This document shows, in pieces, positions 27,583-35,904 of a DNA stretch of 58,251 bases. Below the pieces are notes generated by a model, which made no database searches, had not been told where the DNA came from, and saw nothing but the letters and a program-made list of their open reading frames with translations. Both the position numbers and the translations under genes were made by a program. Every line of letters begins with the position of its first letter. Position 1 is the stretch's first letter. Source of the DNA: Pseudomonas sp. R5(2019) (lineage in GTDB: Bacteria; Pseudomonadota; Gammaproteobacteria; Pseudomonadales; Pseudomonadaceae); NCBI RefSeq assembly GCF_009905435.1, contig NZ_JAAAMT010000038.1:1-58251 (forward strand), read 5' to 3'.

Positions 27583-27601
27583 CGCCCGCCCCGAGCGGGC
27601 G
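27583..27601 (+). terminator. hairpin between paaY and paaX
   Basis: CGCCCGC (27583-27589) and GCGGGCG (27595-27601) form a 7-bp GC stem, with AT-rich sequence and a later T-run (CTCCTTTTTT to 27620) downstream. It could partly terminate paaY transcription, making paaX expression lower. Confidence 0.5.
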
Positions 27602-27635
27602 GTATATTTCCTCCTTTTTTCACTGCGGAACGTCC

Positions 27636-28559
27636 ATGTCGTCGCTTACCCCGCTCAATCAGTTGATCACCCGCTTTCAGGAGCAGACGCCGATCCGTGC
27701 CAGCTCGCTGATCATCACCCTCTACGGGGATGCCATCGAGCCTCATGGCGGCACGGTGTGGCTGGGCAGCCTGATCCAGTTGCTCGAACCGATGGGCATC
27801 AACGAGCGGCTGATCCGCACTTCGATCTTTCGCCTGACCAAGGAAAACTGGCTGACCGCCGAAAAGGTCGGCCGGCGCAGTTATTACAGCCTGACCGGCA
27901 CCGGCCGGCGGCGTTTCGACAAGGCCTTCAAGCGGGTCTACAGCTCGACCTTGCCGGCCTGGGACGGTTCCTGGACGCTGGCCATGCTCACCCAGTTGCC
28001 AGTAGACAAGCGCAAGCCAGTGCGTGAAGAGCTGGAGTGGCAAGGCTTTGGCGCGATCTCCCCGGTGGTGCTGGCCTGCCCGCGTTGCGACCGCAGCGAC
28101 GTCAACGCCACACTGATCGACCTGGGCGTACAAGAAGACACCCTCCTGTTCGAAACCACCGCCCAGGACGTGCTGGCCTCCAAGGCCCTGCGCATGCAGG
28201 TGCGCGAGAGCTGGAACATCGAAGAGCTGGCGGCGCACTACAGCGAATTCATCCAGCTGTTCCGCCCGCTCTGGCAGGCGCTGCGCGAGCAGGACAACCT
28301 GGTGCCGCAGGATTGCTTCCTGGCGCGGATCCTGCTGATTCACGAATACCGCAAACTGCTGCTGCGCGACCCGCAGTTGCCGGATGAGTTGCTGCCCGGC
28401 GACTGGGAAGGGCGCGCGGCCCGGCAGCTGTGTCGCAATATCTACCGCTTGATCGTTGCCAAGGCCGAGCAGTGGCTGGCCGATGCGATGGAGACGGCGG
28501 ATGGGCCGTTGCCGGATGTGGGCGAGAATTTCTATCGCAGGTTCGGAGGTCTTAAATAG
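27636..28559 (+). CDS. paaX: PaaX, phenylacetyl-CoA-responsive repressor
   Basis: 307 aa, normal PaaX length. The winged-helix start is SLIITLYGDAIEPHGGTVWL, followed by INERLIRTSIFRLTKENWLT and the wing VGRRSYYSLT. It represses the paa promoters and is released by phenylacetyl-CoA. The CGHT-like region is less evident here. The start is the ATG at 27636. The stop codon shares its last base with the first base of a MITE-like element. Confidence 0.95.
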   Translation: MSSLTPLNQLITRFQEQTPIRASSLIITLYGDAIEPHGGTVWLGSLIQLLEPMGINERLIRTSIFRLTKENWLTAEKVGRRSYYSLTGTGRRRFDKAFKRVYSSTLPAWDGSWTLAMLTQLPVDKRKPVREELEWQGFGAISPVVLACPRCDRSDVNATLIDLGVQEDTLLFETTAQDVLASKALRMQVRESWNIEELAAHYSEFIQLFRPLWQALREQDNLVPQDCFLARILLIHEYRKLLLRDPQLPDELLPGDWEGRAARQLCRNIYRLIVAKAEQWLADAMETADGPLPDVGENFYRRFGGLK

Positions 28560-28797
28560 CCCCAATGCCAGTCAGCTAAGGACCGGAGCACAGACGTCCA
28601 TGTAGGAGCGGACCTGGCCGCGATGGGCCGCGCAGCGGCCCCATGGGCCTGTGACATCTGCGAATCAGCTTGCGAGTGCCGGCGGTTTCAGAATCGCCGG
28701 GGCTGCTGCGCAGCCCATCGCGGCCAAGCCGGGACGCCGGACCGCCGCTCCTACAAGGGTTGCGTCGTTCTATCCCTTAACTGACCGGCATTGGGGC
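28559..28797. mobile_element. MITE-like REP element with 23-bp terminal inverted repeats
   Basis: GCCCCAATGCCAGTCAGCTA... at 28559-28581 and its inverse at 28775-28797 match at 21 of 23 positions. Between them lie inverted REP segments (GTAGGAGCGGACCTGGCCGC and its relative near 28730-28755), GCGATGGGCCGCGCAGCGGC and its inverse, and no open frame. The total is 239 bp. Parts of the same element are at 1-160, 14563-14675, 16792-16985 and 58130-58251. This fills the paaX-AraC gap; nothing else is seen to 28862 except the AraC gene leader. Confidence 0.75.
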
Positions 28798-28862
28798 AAG
28801 CCCTGCTCCTACCCGTTATCAATACCCATAACAACAGCGATCAATCGCGAGCGAGGCAAGCC

Positions 28863-29777
28863 ATGAGGACCTCCACTTCAACCGCCCGGGATGGCTTTGA
28901 CCATTGGTTGAACAACATCAACCAGATCTGCGGCGCGTTCGATGCGCAGCCGATGGGCAGCGCCTTCAGCGGCCAGATCGAGGCCTATCACCGCGGCGCC
29001 CTCAAGCTCAGTATCGTCGATGCCTGCCAGGCCCGACTCTTTCGCGGCCAGCGCGAACTGGCCGCCAGCGAAGGCGGCAACTACTTCGCGGTGTTCCAGC
29101 TTGAAGGCAACGCCGCCATGGCCCAGGGCGACCACCGAGCGCTGCTGGACTGCGGCGACATCACCCTGATCGATGCCGACCAGCCTTGCGATTTCACCTA
29201 CAGCGAAAACTCCCGCCAGGTATCCCTGATCCTGCCGCACACCCTGGTCGAACAGGCGCTGCGTTTCAACACCGTGCGCTGCGGCGAGCGCATCCCCGGC
29301 AACTCGCCGGTGGCCACGCTGGCCAGTCGGCTGGTGCTGGAAACGACCCGTCAACCCGCCCTGAGCCATGCTGAAAGCGAAGCCACCCTGGAGGCCATCG
29401 TCAGCCTGTTGCGCCCGGCCATTGGCCGTGCCGAACCTGCCTGCGATCAGCATGAGCGGATGTTTCGCAAGACCCTGGCGTTTATCGACGCGCACATCAA
29501 AAGCGACGAACTCTGCCCGGAGTTGCTGGCGCGTGAGGTGGGGGTGTCGGTACGCGGCCTGTACCGGATGTTCTCGAAAAAAGGCCTGGTGGTGGCCCAG
29601 TACATCAAGAACCGACGGCTGGATTTCTGTGCCGAATCGCTGCGCCAGCGAGGTGTGGAGCAGAAGCTGTCGGCGCTGGGGTATTCCTGGGGGTTTTCCG
29701 ATTCGAGCTATTTCTCTACGGCGTTCAGGGCGCGCTTTGGCGTGTCGCCGGGGGAATATCGCAAGCAATTCGCCTGA
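28863..29777 (+). CDS. AraC family regulator, FeaR-like
   Basis: 304 aa. The C-terminal two-HTH domain (about 200-304) contains LAREVGVSVRGLYRMFSKKG and WGFSDSSYFSTAFRARFGVS, PGEYRK. The N-terminal AraC-ligand-binding-like (cupin-related) part resembles FeaR, which activates aromatic amine (phenylethylamine/tyramine) breakdown to phenylacetate. That would fit the paa context, though no tynA/feaB genes are here, so the ligand is inferred. The start is the ATG at 28863; the upstream extension is within the repeat. Confidence 0.88.
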   Translation: MRTSTSTARDGFDHWLNNINQICGAFDAQPMGSAFSGQIEAYHRGALKLSIVDACQARLFRGQRELAASEGGNYFAVFQLEGNAAMAQGDHRALLDCGDITLIDADQPCDFTYSENSRQVSLILPHTLVEQALRFNTVRCGERIPGNSPVATLASRLVLETTRQPALSHAESEATLEAIVSLLRPAIGRAEPACDQHERMFRKTLAFIDAHIKSDELCPELLAREVGVSVRGLYRMFSKKGLVVAQYIKNRRLDFCAESLRQRGVEQKLSALGYSWGFSDSSYFSTAFRARFGVSPGEYRKQFA

Positions 29778-29818
29778 ACCGGTCTTTATACGCCGGCTTC
29801 GTGTAAGGCGCTAGCTGT

Positions 29819-29840
29819 CAGTTCTACGAGTACTTGTAGT
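29819..29840 (+). promoter_or_regulatory. shared leader motif copy 1
   Basis: CAGTTCTACGAGTAC begins 112 nt before the ATG at 29931. CTACGAGTACTTGTAG within it is a near-perfect palindrome. Related CAGTTCTGTCAGTAG motifs are at 34310 and 46281. Confidence 0.45.
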
Positions 29841-29930
29841 AGGAAAAATCGCATTCAATGCCCTCTGGGATGTCCTTCCCGCCGCATGTTTGCGGATGAC
29901 CCGCTGGCAACTATTCTCGGAGAACTCAAG

Positions 29931-31919
29931 ATGACAGCGTTTGAGCAAGCCAACGCATCGGAACAGCTACGCATTGCCGACCGAAAGGCCAAGGTGTTGC
30001 GCGCCAAGGCGCGGGCGATATCGCCCCCGATCATTACCGAAGTGATCACAGGTTATGAATCCACTGGCCTGGTCCCCGTCAGCGCGCTGGGCGCAGACCT
30101 GGAGCTGGGGGGTATCCGTTGGGAAAACTGGGCGCCTCACGAAGAGTCCGATACATTAGAGATCGAGTGGAGACTACTGGGCGCCACCGATTGGACGCCT
30201 GTTTCCGACCCCGAGTCGATCGACGGTTCGGCAGCAGGCCCGGCGTTCCCATTAACGCGATTTATTCCCCGTTCGGCGTTTGAAGCCTTCAAAGAGCAGA
30301 AATTCGAAGTCCGCTTCACCGTGACGGACTTTTTGTTGCAACAATACAATTCAGGCATTGCCAAGCTGCACATCGACAACGCGCCCATTTGGGACGGTTC
30401 GGATTTTCCTCCAGCCATCATCCTCCCGCACCCGGTCATTACCGATTCGGTATTAACCGCGGAGCGCGGGGTGATTGTCGAGATTCCAGACTTCGTCGAT
30501 GAATATAAAACAACAGCGAAAGTGCTGGTTGCCTGGTTGAAAGATATTCCTGACACCATGCCGCCCTCGGGCAATATATTTGAAGTGGTGCCCGTCGATC
30601 GCAAAGTCACGATCAGTGCCACTGATATTCAAGCGTTGGGCTCCGGCAAGCACTGTGTGGTTTACATCCTGGTTGATGCCGCTGGCAATCCGAGCGCCAT
30701 GTCGTATCCGCGGAACATACAAGTTGCCCTGGGGGCGTTGCCCAGCGGCTTTCCTGTGCCGCGGGTGCCGCTGGCACAAGCGGCTGATGGCTATCTGATT
30801 GACCGTGCGGATGCGGCTGAGGGCGTTACGGTTGCTATTGATACAATCTCGAATGTCATCGATGCCGACCGTATTCAAGTCGTGTGGGGCAACGTTGAGT
30901 TAGAAAAGATTCCCTATCAGGTCCTCAAGCCTTTTCCGATTGTTGTGCCGATCAATTGGGAGCAGCTCAAGGAAGCCTATGATTTTACGGCGGGCGGGTC
31001 GCAAACCACCGAGGTCACGTATCGGGTGTTTCGTGGCGAGTACCAGGTCGGTAGCAATCACACTGAAGTGGAAGTCGACCTGGAAATTGTCGGTCCGGAA
31101 ATTCCAGGCCCTGATCCAGACCCAGGTGCTCCGCATCCCGAGCTTATCCCGGCTGTGTTGACCAGCGATTCCGGTCTACCCAATCAAATTTCCAAGGTCG
31201 ATATCGGTAAGGCGGCTTCCGTCGAGATCACGCTCCATCCCGATCTGGTGTTGGATTCGGTGGTAACGCTGTTTTACGACAACGTCCCGGTAGGTAACCA
31301 AACCATCACGGACCTCAGTGTCAACCTCACCTTCACCGTGCCATGGACAACAATCGACGCACAGGGCTCCAACCCAGCCTTGCTTATTGATTACCGCGTA
31401 GCGCCCAAAGATTCTCCCAACCCGTTTAAATCAAAACCTACGCCAGTAGCGGTTGATATTGAACAGATCATTCTGGATGCCGTTGAGTATCCGGATGCAT
31501 TCACTGGCGGATCAAAGCCGCGCCTGGTGTGCAGTTCCTTGCAAGCGGGCGTTGATGGCAACGGCGTTCCCATCTATGGCATTCGGGTTCGGGTCCCACT
31601 CTCCAAATATGTGGTTGTCGGTGCCGAGGTCACCCTTAACTGGGAAGCGACGAAACTCGGTGTTCCTATTGCGGGTACTGAGCTCGAAGAAACGGTTACG
31701 GTTCCAGTCGGTTCCGTCGGCCACTTTGACTGGTTCGTCGAATATGAAAAGCACGTAAAGCCGACTTATGGGGGGTCCGCCGACCAGTCCGGCGAAGGCC
31801 ACGCGACTTACACCATCTCGGTGGGTGGCGATGATCACTCAGCTGCTGATCATAAAATCGATATCACCATGTCGGGCGGTCCCGGGGGCGGCAGTTGCCC
31901 TATTCCGCCCGCACCTTAA
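29931..31919 (+). CDS. Multi-domain Ig-like protein, no signal peptide (662 aa)
   Basis: 662 aa, family not recognised. It consists of successive ~100-residue beta-rich segments with an Ig/fibronectin-like rhythm. One carries D-A-AGN-x-SA (around YILVDAAGNPSAMSYPR), also seen in the 34414 protein as LDRAGNESADSARVP. There is a Pro/Asp linker (PGPDPDPGAPHPE) and a Gly/Pro-rich tail (SGGPGGGSCPIPPAP). No Sec signal or TM segment is visible, so it is cytoplasmic or leaves by a non-Sec route. The ATG at 29931 has GGAG 9 nt before it; an ATG at 29886 lacks one. A shared leader motif lies 112 nt upstream. Confidence 0.75.
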   Translation: MTAFEQANASEQLRIADRKAKVLRAKARAISPPIITEVITGYESTGLVPVSALGADLELGGIRWENWAPHEESDTLEIEWRLLGATDWTPVSDPESIDGSAAGPAFPLTRFIPRSAFEAFKEQKFEVRFTVTDFLLQQYNSGIAKLHIDNAPIWDGSDFPPAIILPHPVITDSVLTAERGVIVEIPDFVDEYKTTAKVLVAWLKDIPDTMPPSGNIFEVVPVDRKVTISATDIQALGSGKHCVVYILVDAAGNPSAMSYPRNIQVALGALPSGFPVPRVPLAQAADGYLIDRADAAEGVTVAIDTISNVIDADRIQVVWGNVELEKIPYQVLKPFPIVVPINWEQLKEAYDFTAGGSQTTEVTYRVFRGEYQVGSNHTEVEVDLEIVGPEIPGPDPDPGAPHPELIPAVLTSDSGLPNQISKVDIGKAASVEITLHPDLVLDSVVTLFYDNVPVGNQTITDLSVNLTFTVPWTTIDAQGSNPALLIDYRVAPKDSPNPFKSKPTPVAVDIEQIILDAVEYPDAFTGGSKPRLVCSSLQAGVDGNGVPIYGIRVRVPLSKYVVVGAEVTLNWEATKLGVPIAGTELEETVTVPVGSVGHFDWFVEYEKHVKPTYGGSADQSGEGHATYTISVGGDDHSAADHKIDITMSGGPGGGSCPIPPAP

Positions 31920-31927
31920 GGACGATG

Positions 31928-31955
31928 ACCGGGCAGCCTGAAGAGGCCGCCCGGT
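31928..31955 (+). terminator. weak hairpin after the 662-aa protein
   Basis: ACCGGGC (31928-31934) pairs with GCCCGGT (31949-31955), just after the stop. There is no U-tract, so this is a possible transcript end or stabiliser. Confidence 0.4.
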
Positions 31956-32042
31956 TGTACCCGGAAAATAGCTGTAGGCGACTCAGAAATTTCCTACATA
32001 TCGGGTTTGTTGCTTTACGTAACCTGCGCGGCAATCGAGCGC

Positions 32043-32060
32043 TGTAGGAAGTTACTTACA
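32043..32060. promoter_or_regulatory. GacA-box-like palindrome upstream of the autotransporter
   Basis: TGTAGGAAGTTACTTACA matches the GacA upstream-activating consensus TGTAAG-N6-CTTACA at 11 of 12 defined positions. It lies 43 nt before the ATG at 32103. That is closer than usual for a GacA box, which normally sits far upstream of the transcript start. Confidence 0.4.
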
Positions 32061-32102
32061 GCTTTCTCTCGCTCAATCACCGTCAATCAGGGACCCGATC
32101 CT

Positions 32103-34283
32103 ATGAAGAGTCACCCCGGATTTTTGTTGCGCCCTCTCTACCAATCACTGCGTTGGGTGCCGGTTGTGCCCTTGTTGATGTTCACCGAGCAAGCCTTGGC
32201 ATTGAACACGATCAATGGCATCCACGTCTCGATCAACTCGACCACAGCAACGGACGCTTATGCGCTGATCAATGGCGCTACATTGACTGCCGATGGCGCC
32301 CAGACCCAGAGCATTGAATCGAATGATTCCACCCTGGTTTTCAATGGATCCACGGCGACGACCGCCAGTGGTGACGGCATCACCCTGCGCAGCAGCCAGG
32401 CAACAATCGCCGGCAGCTCGGTGACCAGCACCGGCACAGCACTGATCTTATCCAAAAGCGTCGGTGGGCTCACGGGTGCCAGCGCCGACGTCACGGGCAG
32501 CACGCTGACGGGCGGTCGAATCGGTGTATTGGTGGGCAATGGCGATCTGACGGTCAGTGGGAGTCAGATCGTGGCCACTGCCGCCAATGGCATGGGCTTG
32601 CGCCTGGCACAAGGCTCGGCGACGGTCAGTGGCAGCCTGATTCAAGGGGGTGAGTATGGCGTTCAGCTGCTCTCCGGTTTCGATAACGGGCAGAACCGCC
32701 TTGAGTTGTCGAACAGCCAGGTGCGCGGCGTTACTGGGGCGGCGCTGGTTGTGCAGAACCTCACCTCGCAACCGACCAGCAGTGAGATTCTGGTGTCCAA
32801 TGGCTCTCAACTGATCAGTGGCAACGGTAATGTGTTGGAGGTGCGCGATCAATCGACGGCGCACATGACCGTCGATGCCAGCGATTTGCTGGGCAACGTG
32901 GTCGTCACCGATGGCGCTCGTGCCGATCTGGTCCTGCAAAACAAAGCCACCCTGACCGGACAACTTGAGAACGTCGCCAGCCTTGGCTTGAACAGTGGCG
33001 GGGCCTGGCACCTGGTGGGCGACAGCCAGGTGGGCGATTTGAACATGGCTGGCGGCTCGGTCAAGTTCGGTGAGGCGGCGCAGTTCTACACCTTGTCGGT
33101 TGCCAACCTCAGCGGTAATGGGACGTTTGTGATGGATGCCGATTTCGCCAAGGGTCAGGTCGATCACCTTGAGGTGACCGGCACGGCAACCGGCAATCAC
33201 CAGCTGGCGATCAACAGCAGTGGCGCCGATCCGCTGGCCGACACCCAGTTGCACGTTGTTCATGCGGCAGCGGGTGATGCGAACTTTGCCCTGGCCGGCG
33301 GGCGTGTGGACCTGGGGACCTGGTCTTATGATCTGCTGCAAAGCGGTAATGACTGGTACCTGGCTTCCAACGGCACGATCAGTCCGGCGGCGGCTTCCGT
33401 CATGGCCCTGTTCAACACCGCACCGACTGTCTGGTACGGTGAGTTGACCTCCCTGCGCTCGCGCATGGGGGAGTTGCGTCTGGACGACAAGAAGGCCGGT
33501 GGCTGGATTCGTGCCTATGGCAACAAGTACAACGTTTCGGCCTCATCGGGCGTCGGTTACCAGCAAACCCAGAACGGCTTCTCTATCGGGGCCGATGCAC
33601 CGCTGGGCGAGGGTTGGCTGCTGGGTGTGATGGCCGGCCACAGTCAGTCGGACCTGAGCCTCAAGCACGGGACCTCCGGCGAGGTGAGCAGTAGCTATGT
33701 CGGCGGCTACCTGACCTGGATGGATGACGCCAGCGGCTACTTCGCCGACGCGGTGCTGAAACTCAACCACTTCTCCAACAAGGCCGACGTTGCCATGAGT
33801 GATGGCCAGCAGGTCAAGGGTGATTACACCAGCCATGCGGTGGGGCTGTCGGGTGAATTCGGGCGACGCATCACGCTTGCGAACGACTACTTTGTCGAGC
33901 CATCCGTTCAGCTCTCTGCCGTGCGCATCAGCGGTGAAAGCTACGACCTGGACAATGGCTTGCAGGCCAAGGGTGATAGCAGCCATTCGCTGTTGGGCAA
34001 GGTGGGTGCCACGGCCGGTCGCCACTTCGACTTGAGCGAGGGCCGCACGGTCGAACCGTATGTGCGGGCAGCCTGGGTGCACGAGTTCGCGAAAAACAAC
34101 GAAGTCAACGTCAACAGCAATGTCTTTGACAATGACTTGTCCGGTTCGCGTGCAGAGGTAGGTGTAGGTATTGCGGCATCGCTGGGCAACAACTTCCAGC
34201 TGCACAGCGAATTCGATTACAGCCATGGCTCGAAGATCGAGCAGCCGTTTGGCGTGAGTGTCGGTCTGCGTTACCTCTGGTAG
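32103..34283 (+). CDS. Pertactin-type autotransporter
   Basis: 726 aa. A signal peptide (about 1-37, through VVPLLMFTEQALA) is followed by a Ser/Thr/Asn-rich parallel beta-helix passenger (to about 450; GSTATVSG- and DLTVSGSQ-like turns). The C-terminal ~260 residues are an autotransporter barrel, starting near WIRAYGNKYNVSASSGVGYQ and ending in the terminal aromatic motif GLRYLW. The passenger is likely displayed on the cell surface as an adhesin. No catalytic triad or RGD is seen. The start is at 32103; upstream in-frame extensions lack a good ribosome site. Confidence 0.92.
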   Translation: MKSHPGFLLRPLYQSLRWVPVVPLLMFTEQALALNTINGIHVSINSTTATDAYALINGATLTADGAQTQSIESNDSTLVFNGSTATTASGDGITLRSSQATIAGSSVTSTGTALILSKSVGGLTGASADVTGSTLTGGRIGVLVGNGDLTVSGSQIVATAANGMGLRLAQGSATVSGSLIQGGEYGVQLLSGFDNGQNRLELSNSQVRGVTGAALVVQNLTSQPTSSEILVSNGSQLISGNGNVLEVRDQSTAHMTVDASDLLGNVVVTDGARADLVLQNKATLTGQLENVASLGLNSGGAWHLVGDSQVGDLNMAGGSVKFGEAAQFYTLSVANLSGNGTFVMDADFAKGQVDHLEVTGTATGNHQLAINSSGADPLADTQLHVVHAAAGDANFALAGGRVDLGTWSYDLLQSGNDWYLASNGTISPAAASVMALFNTAPTVWYGELTSLRSRMGELRLDDKKAGGWIRAYGNKYNVSASSGVGYQQTQNGFSIGADAPLGEGWLLGVMAGHSQSDLSLKHGTSGEVSSSYVGGYLTWMDDASGYFADAVLKLNHFSNKADVAMSDGQQVKGDYTSHAVGLSGEFGRRITLANDYFVEPSVQLSAVRISGESYDLDNGLQAKGDSSHSLLGKVGATAGRHFDLSEGRTVEPYVRAAWVHEFAKNNEVNVNSNVFDNDLSGSRAEVGVGIAASLGNNFQLHSEFDYSHGSKIEQPFGVSVGLRYLW

Positions 34284-34309
34284 ACCATTCCCTCGCGTTG
34301 TCTACCTGT

Positions 34310-34325
34310 CAGTTCTGTCAGTAGC
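34310..34325 (+). promoter_or_regulatory. shared leader motif copy 2
   Basis: CAGTTCTGTCAGTAGC at 34310-34325, preceded by CCTGT so that CTGTCAGT is directly repeated. It lies 104 nt before the ATG of the 492-aa protein. Confidence 0.5.
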
Positions 34326-34361
34326 GAGCGAGCAGCGGATACGTTTCAATCGTTCTCACCC

Positions 34362-34399
34362 GCGTCGGTACAAGCCCTGGCTTGTACCGACGCATTTTT
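34362..34399 (+). terminator. Strong rho-independent terminator/attenuator directly before the 34414 gene
   Basis: GCGTCGGTACAAGCC (34362-34376) and its exact complement (34379-34393) form a 15-bp stem, followed by ATTTTT (34394-34399). It follows the autotransporter by ~80 nt. Yet it ends only 14 nt before the next start codon, and the shared leader motif lies upstream of it, so it is in the leader of the next gene too. Confidence 0.9.
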
Positions 34400-34413
34400 C
34401 ATGTGAGGGAAGG

Positions 34414-35892
34414 ATGATGCCGGTTTCCAAGCTGCAGGCTCTGCACACCTACTTACGATCTCTGCTATCGAACGCCATCAACCGGCTGCTCGGCCGACGC
34501 GCATTGTCCACCCTGTTAAAGCCCCCCGAGGTTCCCTCGGCATTGGGGCTGCCGGACGGTGCCACTCAGGTAAACCTCTTGCACCGTTCGGTGTTGGATC
34601 AGCCCTTGCGTGTCAACATCCCGCTCTGGGAGAACTCTGCCCCACCTGGCGAGAAAGAGACCGTCACGCTTCGCTGGCGGAACAACACGTCGTTTTCGAA
34701 GCCCCTTACCGGGCCCATAAATCAGGCAGATCTGTTCATAGAGATTCCGCCAGAGGAGCTGATCGAAGGGGTTCAGCGGCTCTGGTATGAGGTGACTGAG
34801 TGGATCACTGAGCAAGTGTTCCTCTCCGAGGAGATACAAGTCACCATCGACAAGACGCCGCATACGGTGACTGGCGCGGGCCTGGATTTCCCGCCGCAAG
34901 TGATCAGTGACGGTGTCACGGATCGTTGGCTGACCGACAATGGCGATCTTGTGGTGCCCGTCAGGCCGTTGTATCAGACCCCGGGTGCGGGTGACACGCT
35001 TCGCTGGTTCTGGAGCAACACTGTTTCGGGTCAGGAGCTGGCCGGCGAGAAGGTGCTGTCACTCGCCGATATCACGGCTGGCATCAAGGTGACGTTCACC
35101 GAAGACCTGATCCGCAGTCGACCTGAGGGTGATTTCTACGCTCATTTCAAGGTGCTGGACCGCGCGGGTAATGAAAGCGCGGACTCAGCCCGCGTGCCGA
35201 TCAAGGTCAGTGCCGCCCCCATCGCACGCTTTCTGCCCAGGCCTGACGTGCTCAACGCGCCCGGAGACAGTCTTGACCCTTCGGACTCCACCGGGGGGGC
35301 GACGGTGAAAATACCTTCGAATGCCGTGATCTACCCAGATGAAGCGGTTGTTGTGTACTGGGGGGTGCCAGATACCGTGGGTGCCTTCGAGACCGCAGCC
35401 CCGAGCTCGTCCGGTGACCGCGAATACCGGATTCCCGCTGCCAATATTGCGCCCTGGATCGGCAAGACTGTGGTGGTGTATTACACCGTCATGGAGAACG
35501 GCGTGCCGTTGAAGTCTTTTGAATGCCCCTTGCAGGTGGAGAAATTGTCTGGAATGCGGACCATACAGTTTCTCCCGCTCAGTGGCACCGGCAATCTGCC
35601 GTTGAGTCAGATTGCCGAGAATGGATACGCCACGTTCACGCTGCTGCCCTGGCAGTTTATCGCCTTGGATCAGTTTCTGAGGGTCACCCTCGAGGGCGAT
35701 GTCACCATCAATGTGCTCGATGCAGAGCCGATCACCACCACGACAGGGGTGATTACGGCCGGCCGGGCGAGCAAGGCAGATCTCAGGAGGCTGGGCGTTA
35801 ACAAGATCTTCAGCATCAAAGCGTGGGTCAGCTTCGACAACAAGGCGACCTGGCAGCCATTTGGCATCGCCAGGCCACGATTGATCGAATGA
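34414..35892 (+). CDS. Multi-domain Ig-like protein (492 aa)
   Basis: 492 aa, not recognised. An N-terminal ~60-residue segment (helical, not a signal peptide) is followed by three to four beta-rich ~110-residue Ig-like domains. The C-terminal ~220 residues are homologous to those of the 583-aa protein at 46379: an IPAANIAPWIGKTVVVYYTV-type domain, then a last segment FSIKAWVSFDNKATWQPF that aligns without gaps to FTVTVWVSFDEGATYVHF there. GAGGGAAGG precedes ATGATG, so 34414 or 34417 may be used. It is convergent with the fimbrial adhesin, 12 nt away. Confidence 0.75.
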   Translation: MMPVSKLQALHTYLRSLLSNAINRLLGRRALSTLLKPPEVPSALGLPDGATQVNLLHRSVLDQPLRVNIPLWENSAPPGEKETVTLRWRNNTSFSKPLTGPINQADLFIEIPPEELIEGVQRLWYEVTEWITEQVFLSEEIQVTIDKTPHTVTGAGLDFPPQVISDGVTDRWLTDNGDLVVPVRPLYQTPGAGDTLRWFWSNTVSGQELAGEKVLSLADITAGIKVTFTEDLIRSRPEGDFYAHFKVLDRAGNESADSARVPIKVSAAPIARFLPRPDVLNAPGDSLDPSDSTGGATVKIPSNAVIYPDEAVVVYWGVPDTVGAFETAAPSSSGDREYRIPAANIAPWIGKTVVVYYTVMENGVPLKSFECPLQVEKLSGMRTIQFLPLSGTGNLPLSQIAENGYATFTLLPWQFIALDQFLRVTLEGDVTINVLDAEPITTTTGVITAGRASKADLRRLGVNKIFSIKAWVSFDNKATWQPFGIARPRLIE

Positions 35893-35904
35893 TGCGTTGT
35901 TCAT

